DNA of 64,000 bases from positions 124,001-188,000 of the forward strand of contig NZ_JAGPNL010000009.1 in the NCBI RefSeq assembly GCF_018069565.1. The letters run 5' to 3'. The notes beneath the pieces are model-generated. The model did not search any database, was not told where the DNA came from, and worked only from the letters and a program-made list of their open reading frames with translations. This document shows, in pieces, positions 57,695 to 64,000 of this stretch (position 1 is its first letter; the number at the start of each line of letters is the position of its first letter). A program made the translations under genes and the position numbers. This DNA comes from Streptomyces tagetis. GTDB taxonomy: Bacteria; Actinomycetota; Actinomycetes; Streptomycetales; Streptomycetaceae.

Positions 57695-58096
57695 TCACCC
57701 CTTCAGAGCCGGCAGCGGGGCATTCCTGACGCGGTTCGGCGCAACGTTTTTCCCGGCCGTACGGGGCGCGTGCCACCGCCCGCTCGGACCCACGGGCACG
57801 GCGGCCCCCGGGGGCGACCCGTACGGGGCCTCGTACGGGTCGCGCGGGCGGTACGGCGGCGCGCATGGCGGCGCGTGCGGGGGTGCGTGTGGGGGTGCGT
57901 GCGGGGGTGCGTGTGGGGGTGCGTGCAGCGGTGCCTGCGACGGTACGTGCGGTGGTGCGTACAGCGGTGCGTGCGGCGGTCTCTCCGGTGGCTCCTGCGG
58001 CGCCCGTACCCCCGTTCGCCCGGCGGCCGTTGGGCGTTCTCCCCGCCCGCCCGTCTCGTCGAAAAAAGTCGAGAAATCTTCCGCTCCGCGCGTCAT
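57695..58096 (-). CDS. Possible Pro/His-rich repeat protein
   Basis: A 133-residue frame starting MTRGAEDFSTFFDETGGRG and containing tandem APPHAPPH units from the 12-bp repeat array. AGGTGA lies about 8 nt upstream of ATG 58096, and it leads into the double-LuxR gene. Against it: two other frames across the repeats are also open, and third-position GC is lower than in the neighbours. I give it as a candidate only. Confidence 0.35.
   Translation of the reverse strand: MTRGAEDFSTFFDETGGRGERPTAAGRTGVRAPQEPPERPPHAPLYAPPHVPSQAPLHAPPHAPPHAPPHAPPHAPPCAPPYRPRDPYEAPYGSPPGAAVPVGPSGRWHAPRTAGKNVAPNRVRNAPLPALKG
57858..58001. repeat. 12-bp tandem repeat array, twelve units
   Basis: Twelve contiguous 12-bp units of GGTGCGTGYGGG type, the central seven nearly identical, diverging at both ends (GGCGCGCATGGC start, GGCTCCTGCGGC end). 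On the plus strand they spell Gly-Gly-Ala-Cys tetrapeptides, on the minus strand Ala-Pro-Pro-His. Progressive divergence toward the ends suggests growth by slippage. Confidence 0.88.
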
Positions 58097-58373
58097 GGCC
58101 CGTCACCTAGTGACTCCGAGGAGTGATGAGCCGTCCCGCGGGCGCGCGCGCCCCCGACCGACCGACGAGGTACCGATGCCGAACACACCCCGCCCCACCG
58201 CCGCCGAGGCGGCCCAGCCCACGCGACCCGCACGTGGCCGCGCCGGGCGGTTACGCCTCCGGCACCCCCGGACCCGCCGCCCCCTCCCGACCCACCCGAG
58301 CCGGCCGGCCCTCCCGCGCCGCCGGGGCCGTACCGCCTGGACCACGCCGCCGCGAGAACGGAGCCGAACCGCC

Positions 58374-58721
58374 GTGAGACGCCACCACTTCCTCCACTTC
58401 GGCTACGGCGCCCTCTTCGGGTGGCTCGCCTGGTGCGCCGTCCAGTCCGCCCACAACGGGGCGCCCTGGGTGTGCTCGGCGTTCGTCGCCGGCTCCGGTC
58501 TCGTCCTCGTCGCGCTCATACGCGAGGGCGAGTTGGAGCGCGCCCTGCGCCGCGAAGCCGTCCGGGCGGAACGCGAGAGCCGCCGGCATCCGGCCGACGC
58601 CGGCGCCGCCGTGGCGGCCGTCGCGCTGGCCGGCTGGTGCTGCGACGCGTGGGCGGCCACCGCCGGCGCGGAACACGGACCGGCCTGCCGGCACCGCCGG
58701 CCGAAGGACAACGCGGCCTGA
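58374..58721 (+). CDS. Small two-helix membrane protein
   Basis: A 115-residue protein with helices FGYGALFGWLAWCAVQSAHN and VCSAFVAGSGLVLVALI, a charged coiled segment REGELERALRREAVRAERESRRH, then a third hydrophobic Ala/Trp-rich stretch (AAVAAVALAGWCCDAWAATAG) and basic tail. GTG 58374 follows a CGGAG at about 12 nt. The frame extends to ATG 58176, but that part is Arg/Pro-rich and contains a TTA codon, so I do not include it. Family unknown. Confidence 0.6.
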   Translation: MRRHHFLHFGYGALFGWLAWCAVQSAHNGAPWVCSAFVAGSGLVLVALIREGELERALRREAVRAERESRRHPADAGAAVAAVALAGWCCDAWAATAGAEHGPACRHRRPKDNAA

Positions 58722-58844
58722 CGCGGGCCGTGACGGACGGAGGTCCGCCGGGCCGGTGGGGACACCGGCCCGGCGGACCTCGGGGTGATCACACGGTGCC
58801 GGCGCGGGTACGCGTCGGCGGTCCGGCCCTGTACGGGAGCCGAC

Positions 58845-60671
58845 TTATCGTTTCACCAGCCAGGCGAGGGCACCCAGCGCCGACCACAGGCCGGCCGTGT
58901 ACGGCGACCGCCCGTCGCCCTGGACGTTCGCGTGGCCGGAGGGACACCAGCCCTGGTGGCCGGGCCGGTCGCAGGGCCGGCAGGGCCGACCGTGGCCATG
59001 GCCGTGGCCGGGATACGGCCGGCACTCGCCGGTCGGGCTCGGCGACGGCGTGGGGCTCGGGGTCGGCGTGGGCGTCGGGGTCGGCTCGGGGCTCGGCGTC
59101 GGGGTCGGCTCCGGCGTGGGCGACGGCTCGGGCGTCGGGGTCGGTTCCGGCGTCGGCTCCGGGCTCGGCGACGGCTCGGGCGAGGGTTTGGGGCTCGGCT
59201 TCGGCGTCGGCGACGGCTCGGGCGACGGCGAAGGGGTGGGCGTAGGAGTGGGCGTGGGCGTCGGTCTGGGCGTGGGCGTGGGCGTGGGCCTCGAAGTCCG
59301 GCTCGGCGTGGGCTCCGGGGTCGGCTCGGGCGTCGGCGTCGGCTCCGCGCTCTCGGCCGGTCCGGCCGACGGCGACGGCGACGGCTCCGGGCGTTCCGGG
59401 CGGCTCGGCGTCGGCGCGGGGGCCTCCGGATCGACCGGCGGATCGACGTCGGCGGGCTCCTCCCCCGGGGACGGCGGCGGGACGGCACCGGCGCCCTCCT
59501 CGGGCGGCTCCGGCGAGGACTTCGGCGCGTCCACGGGGCCGCCCCTGTCCGCCACGTCGGGCACCGGCCCCTCGTCCGCGACGCCCTGCTCGGCGTCCGG
59601 CGCGTCGGAGGGCACCGGACGGGCGGCCGGGAAGGACGGTGCCGAGGCGGGCGGCGGCGCTCCCCCTGCCGACGCGCGCGGCGTGGCCGGGGGAGCCCCG
59701 CCCTGTCCGGCGGTGAGCGCCAGGGCGAGGGAGCCCGCGGCCACCACGGCGGCGGCCACCCCGGACGAGGCCAGGATCTTGCCGTTCTTCCACGGGACCT
59801 TGGGCGTCGGCACCGGGACCTGGACCGCCTGCGCCGCGCCCTGCTGGACGGCGGCGGAACCCGCGGTGCGCAGCAGGTAGGCGGAGGCGGCGGAGCCGAG
59901 GAAGAACGGGGCGACGGCGGCGCGGATCGTCGCGGAGAGGTCGGCGAGTTCGAGGTAGAGGCCCTTGCAGTCGGCGCAGGTGTCCAGGTGCTCGCTGACC
60001 TGCGCGCTCTGTGTCTTGCCGAGCTTGCCGCGGGTGAACGCGCCGAGCTTGTCGGCGTACTTGCGGCAGGCCCGGTCGGCGGTGGTGGTGATGTGGGCCT
60101 GGATGTAGGCGGTGCGCAGGCCCTCGCGGGCCCGGTAGGCCAGCGCCGAGACGCTGTTGGGCCGCAGACCCAGCAGGGGGGCGACGTTCACCGGGGCCTC
60201 GCCCTCGACCTCGGTGTGCCAGAGCACGGCCTGCCAGCGCTCCGGCAGGGAGCGGAATGCCTCGCCGACGGCCTGGTTGTCGAACGCCTCGGTCGCCGGG
60301 TCCCGGACGGGTTCGGCGGTGTCGTGACCGTCCCACGTGTCGGTGAGGATCGTGCGCCGCTGCTGCCGGGTGACGCGGAAGGCGCAGTGGCGGACGGTGC
60401 GGACGAGGTAGCCGCGGAAGAACTCGGTGGGGCCGGAGCCCTTGCGTATCGCGCCCAGGACGTTGGCGAACGCCTCGGCGACCAGGTCGTCGACGTCCGC
60501 CTCGCGGGTGGCGAACTGCCGGGCGCAGAGAACGGCGGCCCTGCGGTGCCGTGCGTAGAGCGTCTCGTAGGCCGCTTGGTCGCCCTCGCGGACGGCGGCG
60601 ATGAGCCGGGCATCGCCGGGTTCCGCGGACTCTTCGGGCTCCGGCGGGGGGAACGCGGTGCTGTCGCTCAT
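58845..60671 (-). CDS. ECF sigma factor fused to zinc finger, membrane helix and Pro/Thr-rich tail
   Basis: A 608-residue protein joining a sigma factor to its own regulatory and external parts. Residues about 20-90 are sigma region 2 (ARLIAAVREGDQAAYETLYA, ADVDDLVAEAFANVL), about 125-190 region 4 (SLPERWQAVLWHTEVEGEAPVNVAPLLGLRPNSVSALAYRAREGL). About 228 has a ZAS-like zinc finger, VSEHLDTCADCKGLY, as in anti-sigma factors. A membrane helix follows (about 300-320), then an outside region: acidic linker, about 150 residues of PTPEP/PSPEP repeats (397-545), a GHGHGHGRPCRPC segment and a terminal hydrophobic stretch. ECF groups with C-terminal zinc finger and membrane extension are known (ECF52/53-like); I assign it there tentatively. 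GAGGA precedes ATG 60671. Confidence 0.85.
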   Translation of the reverse strand: MSDSTAFPPPEPEESAEPGDARLIAAVREGDQAAYETLYARHRRAAVLCARQFATREADVDDLVAEAFANVLGAIRKGSGPTEFFRGYLVRTVRHCAFRVTRQQRRTILTDTWDGHDTAEPVRDPATEAFDNQAVGEAFRSLPERWQAVLWHTEVEGEAPVNVAPLLGLRPNSVSALAYRAREGLRTAYIQAHITTTADRACRKYADKLGAFTRGKLGKTQSAQVSEHLDTCADCKGLYLELADLSATIRAAVAPFFLGSAASAYLLRTAGSAAVQQGAAQAVQVPVPTPKVPWKNGKILASSGVAAAVVAAGSLALALTAGQGGAPPATPRASAGGAPPPASAPSFPAARPVPSDAPDAEQGVADEGPVPDVADRGGPVDAPKSSPEPPEEGAGAVPPPSPGEEPADVDPPVDPEAPAPTPSRPERPEPSPSPSAGPAESAEPTPTPEPTPEPTPSRTSRPTPTPTPRPTPTPTPTPTPSPSPEPSPTPKPSPKPSPEPSPSPEPTPEPTPTPEPSPTPEPTPTPSPEPTPTPTPTPSPTPSPSPTGECRPYPGHGHGHGRPCRPCDRPGHQGWCPSGHANVQGDGRSPYTAGLWSALGALAWLVKR

Positions 60672-60745
60672 GAATCCTCTACCGCGCCGGTACGGCCCTG
60701 GCCGGCCGGACACGGCGCTTACTGACGGTGATCGGTGCGCAACAC

Positions 60746-60774
60746 ATTAGATAATCGGAAAGTTGACACGTCAA
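60746..60774 (-). promoter_or_regulatory. Promoter of the ECF fusion gene with overlapping palindrome
   Basis: On the minus strand TTGACG (60769-60774) and TCTAAT (60746-60751) are separated by exactly 17 bp, a good housekeeping (HrdB) promoter. The -35 lies in GTTGACACGTCAAC (60762-60775), a palindrome with 6-bp arms that could bind a regulator. The rest of 60672-61015 shows no gene. Confidence 0.65.
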
Positions 60775-61015
60775 CAGATGTAAGCAGGCACATCCATCGA
60801 AATGATGAGATGAAGCACGTTGGCCGCAGACCCGTGGAAATGGCTTCCTCGCAGGTGCCGGCACGTCTCTGACCCGGGCTTTCTTCCTTCGCGCCCTCTT
60901 GGACGGCGCGTCAACCGTGGCATAGATCACGCCGATCCGGACGCTTCGTCGCGTCATGGCACCCGGGCCGGCGCCTCAGGGACGGTGCCCGGTCAACGCG
61001 GCCGGGGGTCACCAG

Positions 61016-62311
61016 GTGAAAAGGAAGCCGCGGTTGAAGAGTGAGCGCCCACGGGCACCCGTGAACTCGGTTCTGCCCCCCGACGATTTCCCCTTCCCCC
61101 TCGAACAGGTAGCGGACCCGTCGTTCAAGGAACTCGCCCCGGAACCCGCCCCGGACCGGGAACCGGAGCCGGAACACGCCCCGGACCCGGGACCGGGCAC
61201 GCCGGAAGGCCAGGAACCCCCTTACGGGACGGACGAATACGGGGCGGACGAGTACGACACAGTCGAGTACGAGACGGGTGAGTACGACCCCACCCCCACC
61301 CCCGTCCCCGGCACCGGCGTGGGCCCGCCCCCGGCCCCCGCGCCGGAGCGGCGGGCGGCGCCCGCCGGGCCGCGCCGACGGGTGCCGCGGGCCGGTGCCG
61401 TGTCCGAGGTACGGGAGTTCCGGGCCCGGCCGGTCCTGTCCGGCACCCTCGCCCTGTTCTGCGCCGTGCTGTGCGGCGGCGCCGTCGCCGTCCTCGCCAC
61501 GAGGCCGCAGGCGGTGCGGCGTTGGACGGAGCTGCCCGAACCGTCCCCGCTCCTGCTGACCGCTCTCGCCGCCGTGGTGCTGCTCGCGGCGGGCGGTCTG
61601 CTCCGCAACAGGGAGGGCCACGCCGTCGTCCTGACCCGCTGGGGCCGCTACCGGGGCACGGTGCGCCGCGCGGGTCTGGTGTGGGTCAACCCCTTCGCCC
61701 GGCGGCACCGCGTGGACGTGCGGCTGCGCCACTTCCAGGGCGACGCCCTGCCCGCCGTGGACCGCGTCGGCCATCCGGTCGTCGTCGGCCTGCTGATCGT
61801 CTGGCGGGTCAAGGACACCGCGCGGGCCGTCTTCGCGGTCGAGGACCACGAGGAGTTCCTGCGCGAACAGGCGGCGGCGAGCGTGGCCGAGGTCGCCTCG
61901 ACGCTGCCCTGCGACCGGTTCGGCACCCCCGGACCGACGCTGCGCGACGGGACGTGGTTCGGCGAGGAGACCACCGGGCGGCTGGCCGCCGAGATGGCCC
62001 CGGCGGGCCTGGAGGTCTACTCCGTCCAGCAGCTCTCCCTCGGCTACGCCACCGAGGTCGCCGACGCCATCGACCGGCTGCGGAACGCCGAACTCAACGC
62101 CGAACTGCGCACCACCGTCATCGGCGACGCCGTCGACGTCGCCCGCGCGGCCCTGGACCGGATCAGGGCCGACGAGGGCGACGGCGAGGACGCGCCCTCG
62201 GGCCGGGACGCCGAGTTCCTGCGCCTGCTCGTGCTTTCGCTGCTCAGCCCGAGCGCGAACCTGAAGGAATGGGGAAACCAGTGGCCGCAACACCGAAGTT
62301 CGTCGAACTGA
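61016..62311 (+). CDS. SPFH/band-7 domain membrane protein
   Basis: A 431-residue protein. The first 120 residues are acidic and Pro-rich with a TyrGlu repeat (DEYGADEYDTVEYETGEYDP). Two hydrophobic helices (about 142-161 and 178-195) precede an SPFH domain: EGHAVVLTRWGRYRGTVRRAGLVWVNPFARRHRVDVRLRHFQGD, VVVGLLIVWRVKDTARAVF and YATEVADAIDRLRNAELNAELR-type helix. SPFH proteins organise membrane microdomains or act as protease scaffolds. GTG 61016 has GGGGGT 8 nt upstream; GTG 61061 is an alternative. The 3' end overlaps the NlpC/P60 gene by 31 bp. Confidence 0.82.
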   Translation: MKRKPRLKSERPRAPVNSVLPPDDFPFPLEQVADPSFKELAPEPAPDREPEPEHAPDPGPGTPEGQEPPYGTDEYGADEYDTVEYETGEYDPTPTPVPGTGVGPPPAPAPERRAAPAGPRRRVPRAGAVSEVREFRARPVLSGTLALFCAVLCGGAVAVLATRPQAVRRWTELPEPSPLLLTALAAVVLLAAGGLLRNREGHAVVLTRWGRYRGTVRRAGLVWVNPFARRHRVDVRLRHFQGDALPAVDRVGHPVVVGLLIVWRVKDTARAVFAVEDHEEFLREQAAASVAEVASTLPCDRFGTPGPTLRDGTWFGEETTGRLAAEMAPAGLEVYSVQQLSLGYATEVADAIDRLRNAELNAELRTTVIGDAVDVARAALDRIRADEGDGEDAPSGRDAEFLRLLVLSLLSPSANLKEWGNQWPQHRSSSN

Positions 62312-63246
62312 ACGTCGCCGACGGCTGCGGGACGTGCGCGTTCTGCACCGGGCCGTCGCCAGAGGGACAACGGACCGCGCTCGCCGGGCAGCATGCCCAG
62401 GGCCGCGTCTGCCGGACGCGGGCGGCGGGCGCGCTGCTCGCCATCGCCACGGGCGTGGTGGGCATCGAGGCCGGTACCACGACGTCGGCCAGCGCGCTCC
62501 CGGCGCCGAGCCGTGAGGGCTGGGACGGTACGCGGTACTGGTTCAGGTCCAACGGCCAGTGGCGCTGGACCAGCCACCACAGCGTCTACGTCCAGCGCAC
62601 CGGCGGCGCGGGAGGCACGGGCAAGGCGGCGGCCCCGGCGCCCGCCCCGGTCAGGGCCCCGGCCCGGACCACCGCCTCCGAGCAGGCGTGGCTCCCGGCG
62701 CCGAGCCGCGCGGGCTGGGACGGCACGCGGTACTGGTTCAGGTCCAACGGCCAGTGGCGCTGGACCAGCCACCACAGCGTCTACGTCCAGCGCACCGGCG
62801 ACACCGCGGGCTCGGGGGGCGCGGCGGGTACCGGGGGCACCACCACCGCCCCCGCGACACCGGCGCCCCCGAAGGGGAACACCGCCTCCCTGGAGCCCGC
62901 CCTCACGTACGCGCTCGCCCAGTTGGGCAAGCCGTACATCTGGGGCGGCAACGGCCCCACCGGCTACGACTGCTCCGGCCTGGTGCAGCAGGCGTACCGC
63001 CGTGCCGGGATCTCGCTGCCGCGGGTCGCCTCCGACCAGTACGGGGCCACCACCAAGATCTCGTCCAGCAGCCTGCGCCGCGGCGACCTGCTCTTCTGGT
63101 CGTCCAACGGCCGCCAGTCCGGCGTCCACCACGTCGCCGTCTACCTCGGCGGCGGACGCTACGTGGAAGCCCCCCGGCCGGGCAAGAACGTCCGTATCTC
63201 ACCGCTGTCGAACGGCTACCCGCCCACCCTGTTCGGCCGCCCCTGA
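62281..63246 (+). CDS. NlpC/P60 peptidoglycan hydrolase with duplicated N-terminal module
   Basis: A 321-residue cell-wall endopeptidase. The C-terminal NlpC/P60 domain has catalytic Cys in GYDCSGLVQQAYRRAG (about 230) and His in VHHVAVYLGGGRYVEAP (about 283). Before it are two nearly identical 37-residue modules (LPAPSREGWDGTRYWFRSNG..., residues about 73-108 and 138-173). The first 50 residues contain CGTCAFC and a further Cys before a hydrophobic helix, an odd cytosol-side Cys cluster. GTG 62281 has GGGGAAACCA upstream; ATG 62269 is in frame but has AAGG too close. Overlap with the SPFH gene suggests coupled translation. Confidence 0.85.
   Translation: MAATPKFVELNVADGCGTCAFCTGPSPEGQRTALAGQHAQGRVCRTRAAGALLAIATGVVGIEAGTTTSASALPAPSREGWDGTRYWFRSNGQWRWTSHHSVYVQRTGGAGGTGKAAAPAPAPVRAPARTTASEQAWLPAPSRAGWDGTRYWFRSNGQWRWTSHHSVYVQRTGDTAGSGGAAGTGGTTTAPATPAPPKGNTASLEPALTYALAQLGKPYIWGGNGPTGYDCSGLVQQAYRRAGISLPRVASDQYGATTKISSSSLRRGDLLFWSSNGRQSGVHHVAVYLGGGRYVEAPRPGKNVRISPLSNGYPPTLFGRP
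62496..62605 (+). repeat. Intragenic duplication, copy 1
   Basis: A 110-bp segment repeated at 62691-62800 with only three or four differences. Such DNA identity in a coding region points to a recent tandem duplication or gene conversion. Confidence 0.9.
62691..62800 (+). repeat. Intragenic duplication, copy 2
   Basis: Second copy of the 110-bp segment, 195 bp downstream in the same frame (65 codons). Confidence 0.9.
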
Positions 63247-63356
63247 CCGGGCCGCCGGGCCGCCCGGCCCCGGCCGCGTCATAAGTGCGCAGGTGGGGCC
63301 TCTCTCAAGTGTCACGCAGGTACGGCGGCACCGTCCGCCTTGAGGAGGAGGCCCCC

Positions 63357-63896
63357 TTGCCCACCCAGCCGCCCCAGCCGTCGCAGCCCTCCCCACCCCG
63401 AGAGCTGACGCGGCGCCAGGAAGAGGTGTTGTGGCTCATGCTGACCGGTGCCACGGCGGACCGGATCGCCCAGGAACTGGGCATCAGCCGGGCCACGGTG
63501 CAGACCCATCTGCGCGCCATCTACGCGACGTTCGGCGTCCGGAGCCGGGCGCCGGCCGTCATCGCGGCGATCGAGCGGGGCTATCTGCCCGGGAGCCTCG
63601 ACCGGGGCTGGAGCCACGACCGGGAGCGGGTGCTGCGCGCCCTGCGGCAGGCGTGGAGCCCCTGCTGGGTCCACCCGGCGCACACGCCGAGCTGCGCCGT
63701 GTGCGTCCGGGCGGCCACCCTGGGCCACGCCATCGCCCTGGTACGGGACCCGGGGGCACCGGCCCACCCACCGCCGGCGGCCGGCCCCCCGGGCGCCGCC
63801 GGCGGCCCCCGCCCGTCCCCACCCCGCCCCATCAGAGCCCCGGCCCCACCGGAGGCGACCCCGGCCACGGGCAACGGAAACGGAACCTCCCGGTGA
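63357..63896 (+). CDS. LuxR-type HTH regulator
   Basis: A 179-residue protein with one LuxR HTH near the N-terminus (LTRRQEEVLWLMLTGATADRIAQELGISRATVQTHLRAIYATFGV), a short middle part with three Cys (SPCWVHPAHTPSCAVCVRAATLG), and a Pro-rich tail. No receiver domain. I chose TTG 63357 because GAGGAGGAGG lies 5-6 nt upstream; GTG 63285 would add 24 residues without a ribosome site. It resembles the double-HTH protein at 57136-57648, so the two may belong to one local family. Confidence 0.8.
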   Translation: MPTQPPQPSQPSPPRELTRRQEEVLWLMLTGATADRIAQELGISRATVQTHLRAIYATFGVRSRAPAVIAAIERGYLPGSLDRGWSHDRERVLRALRQAWSPCWVHPAHTPSCAVCVRAATLGHAIALVRDPGAPAHPPPAAGPPGAAGGPRPSPPRPIRAPAPPEATPATGNGNGTSR

Positions 63897-64000
63897 CGGG
63901 GCCACAGCCCCGGCCGCCCCCTGCCACGGGGGGCACGCGGGGGTGTCACCGCGGGGCGTCACGCCCCCGCCCGCCCGGACCCGGCCCGGCCCCCCTCCGC

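Noticed and set aside
57858..58001. CRISPR-like array
   Set aside because: Units are 12 bp and contiguous with no unique spacers and no cas genes; it is a simple tandem repeat.
58176..58376. Longer N-terminus of the small membrane protein from ATG 58176, or a frameshifted gene with the frame ending at 58377
   Set aside because: The stretch is Arg/Pro-rich, has a TTA codon and no clear preference between frames; I kept the GTG at 58374 and cannot show a frameshift.
59035..59480. DNA minisatellite separate from a gene
   Set aside because: The repeats are in-frame Pro-Thr/Ser-Pro-Glu codons inside the sigma fusion protein.

Overview
The window is a high-G+C (roughly 70 % or more), gene-dense stretch of actinobacterial chromosome. 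Codon usage, GTG/TTG starts, leaderless promoters and gene content (MalR/MalEFG, glnE, glnA2, DUF397 with XRE partners, AfsR-like regulator, HtaA proteins with an LAxTG sorting motif, F420 enzyme) point to Streptomyces. The order maltose operon, PAP2, glnE, nadE, glnA2 ... panB ... map, heme locus matches what I know of the Streptomyces core chromosome arm. No rRNA, tRNA, CRISPR array or insertion sequence was recognised.

Layout. (1) 0-1.7 kb: a truncated gene, a TetR regulator and a tautomerase-like protein. (2) 1.7-12.9 kb: a complete starch/maltodextrin system: secreted pullulanase and alpha-amylase, cytoplasmic alpha-glucosidase, MalG/MalF/MalE importer and divergent MalR, with CTTGCA-type half-sites in front of malE, the amylase and pullulanase. 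The importer ATPase is absent, as expected if a shared MsiK energises it. (3) 13-20.7 kb: PAP2-type membrane enzyme, glnE, glutamine-dependent nadE, glnA2. (4) 20.7-23.6 kb: a lower-GC accessory patch with an HTH gene coupled to a SecB-like chaperone gene, then an XRE regulator followed by three tandem DUF397 genes, each overlapping the next by 4 bp. (5) 23.7-36.5 kb: MFS exporter, membrane-anchored endonuclease/phosphatase-fold protein, panB, DrrAB-type ABC exporter, a 1,101-residue AfsR-like regulator, M50 protease, F420:NADPH oxidoreductase, methionine aminopeptidase and small proteins. (6) 36.6-44.4 kb: a heme-iron locus: heme oxygenase preceded by a triple palindrome array and an iron box, a PhzF-like protein, two HtaA surface heme-binding proteins, and a divergent hmuTUV importer sharing an iron box with them. 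(7) 44.5-57.6 kb: lipoprotein, prim-pol-like protein, TetR with a divergent small gene and paired palindromes, Rsm22-like methyltransferase, serine hydrolase coupled to a Bcr/CflA exporter, Gfo/Idh/MocA oxidoreductase, SnoaL-like, DoxX, MazG-like, APH-like, CutA, a DUF5701-like protein and a double-LuxR-HTH regulator. (8) 57.6-64 kb: a repeat-rich region, a small membrane protein, an ECF sigma factor fused to a zinc-finger/transmembrane/proline-threonine-rich tail, an SPFH protein overlapping an NlpC/P60 hydrolase with a duplicated module, and a LuxR-type regulator.

How parts work together. Extracellular amylase and pullulanase make maltodextrins, MalEFG imports them, AglA releases glucose, and MalR probably represses all three promoters through the same half-sites. 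GlnE and GlnA2 belong to nitrogen and polyamine metabolism. HtaA proteins probably capture heme at the wall, HmuTUV imports it and the heme oxygenase releases iron; two iron boxes indicate DmdR/IdeR control, and the palindrome array suggests a second dedicated regulator of the oxygenase.

All assignments come from reading motifs by eye; no alignment or database search was run.
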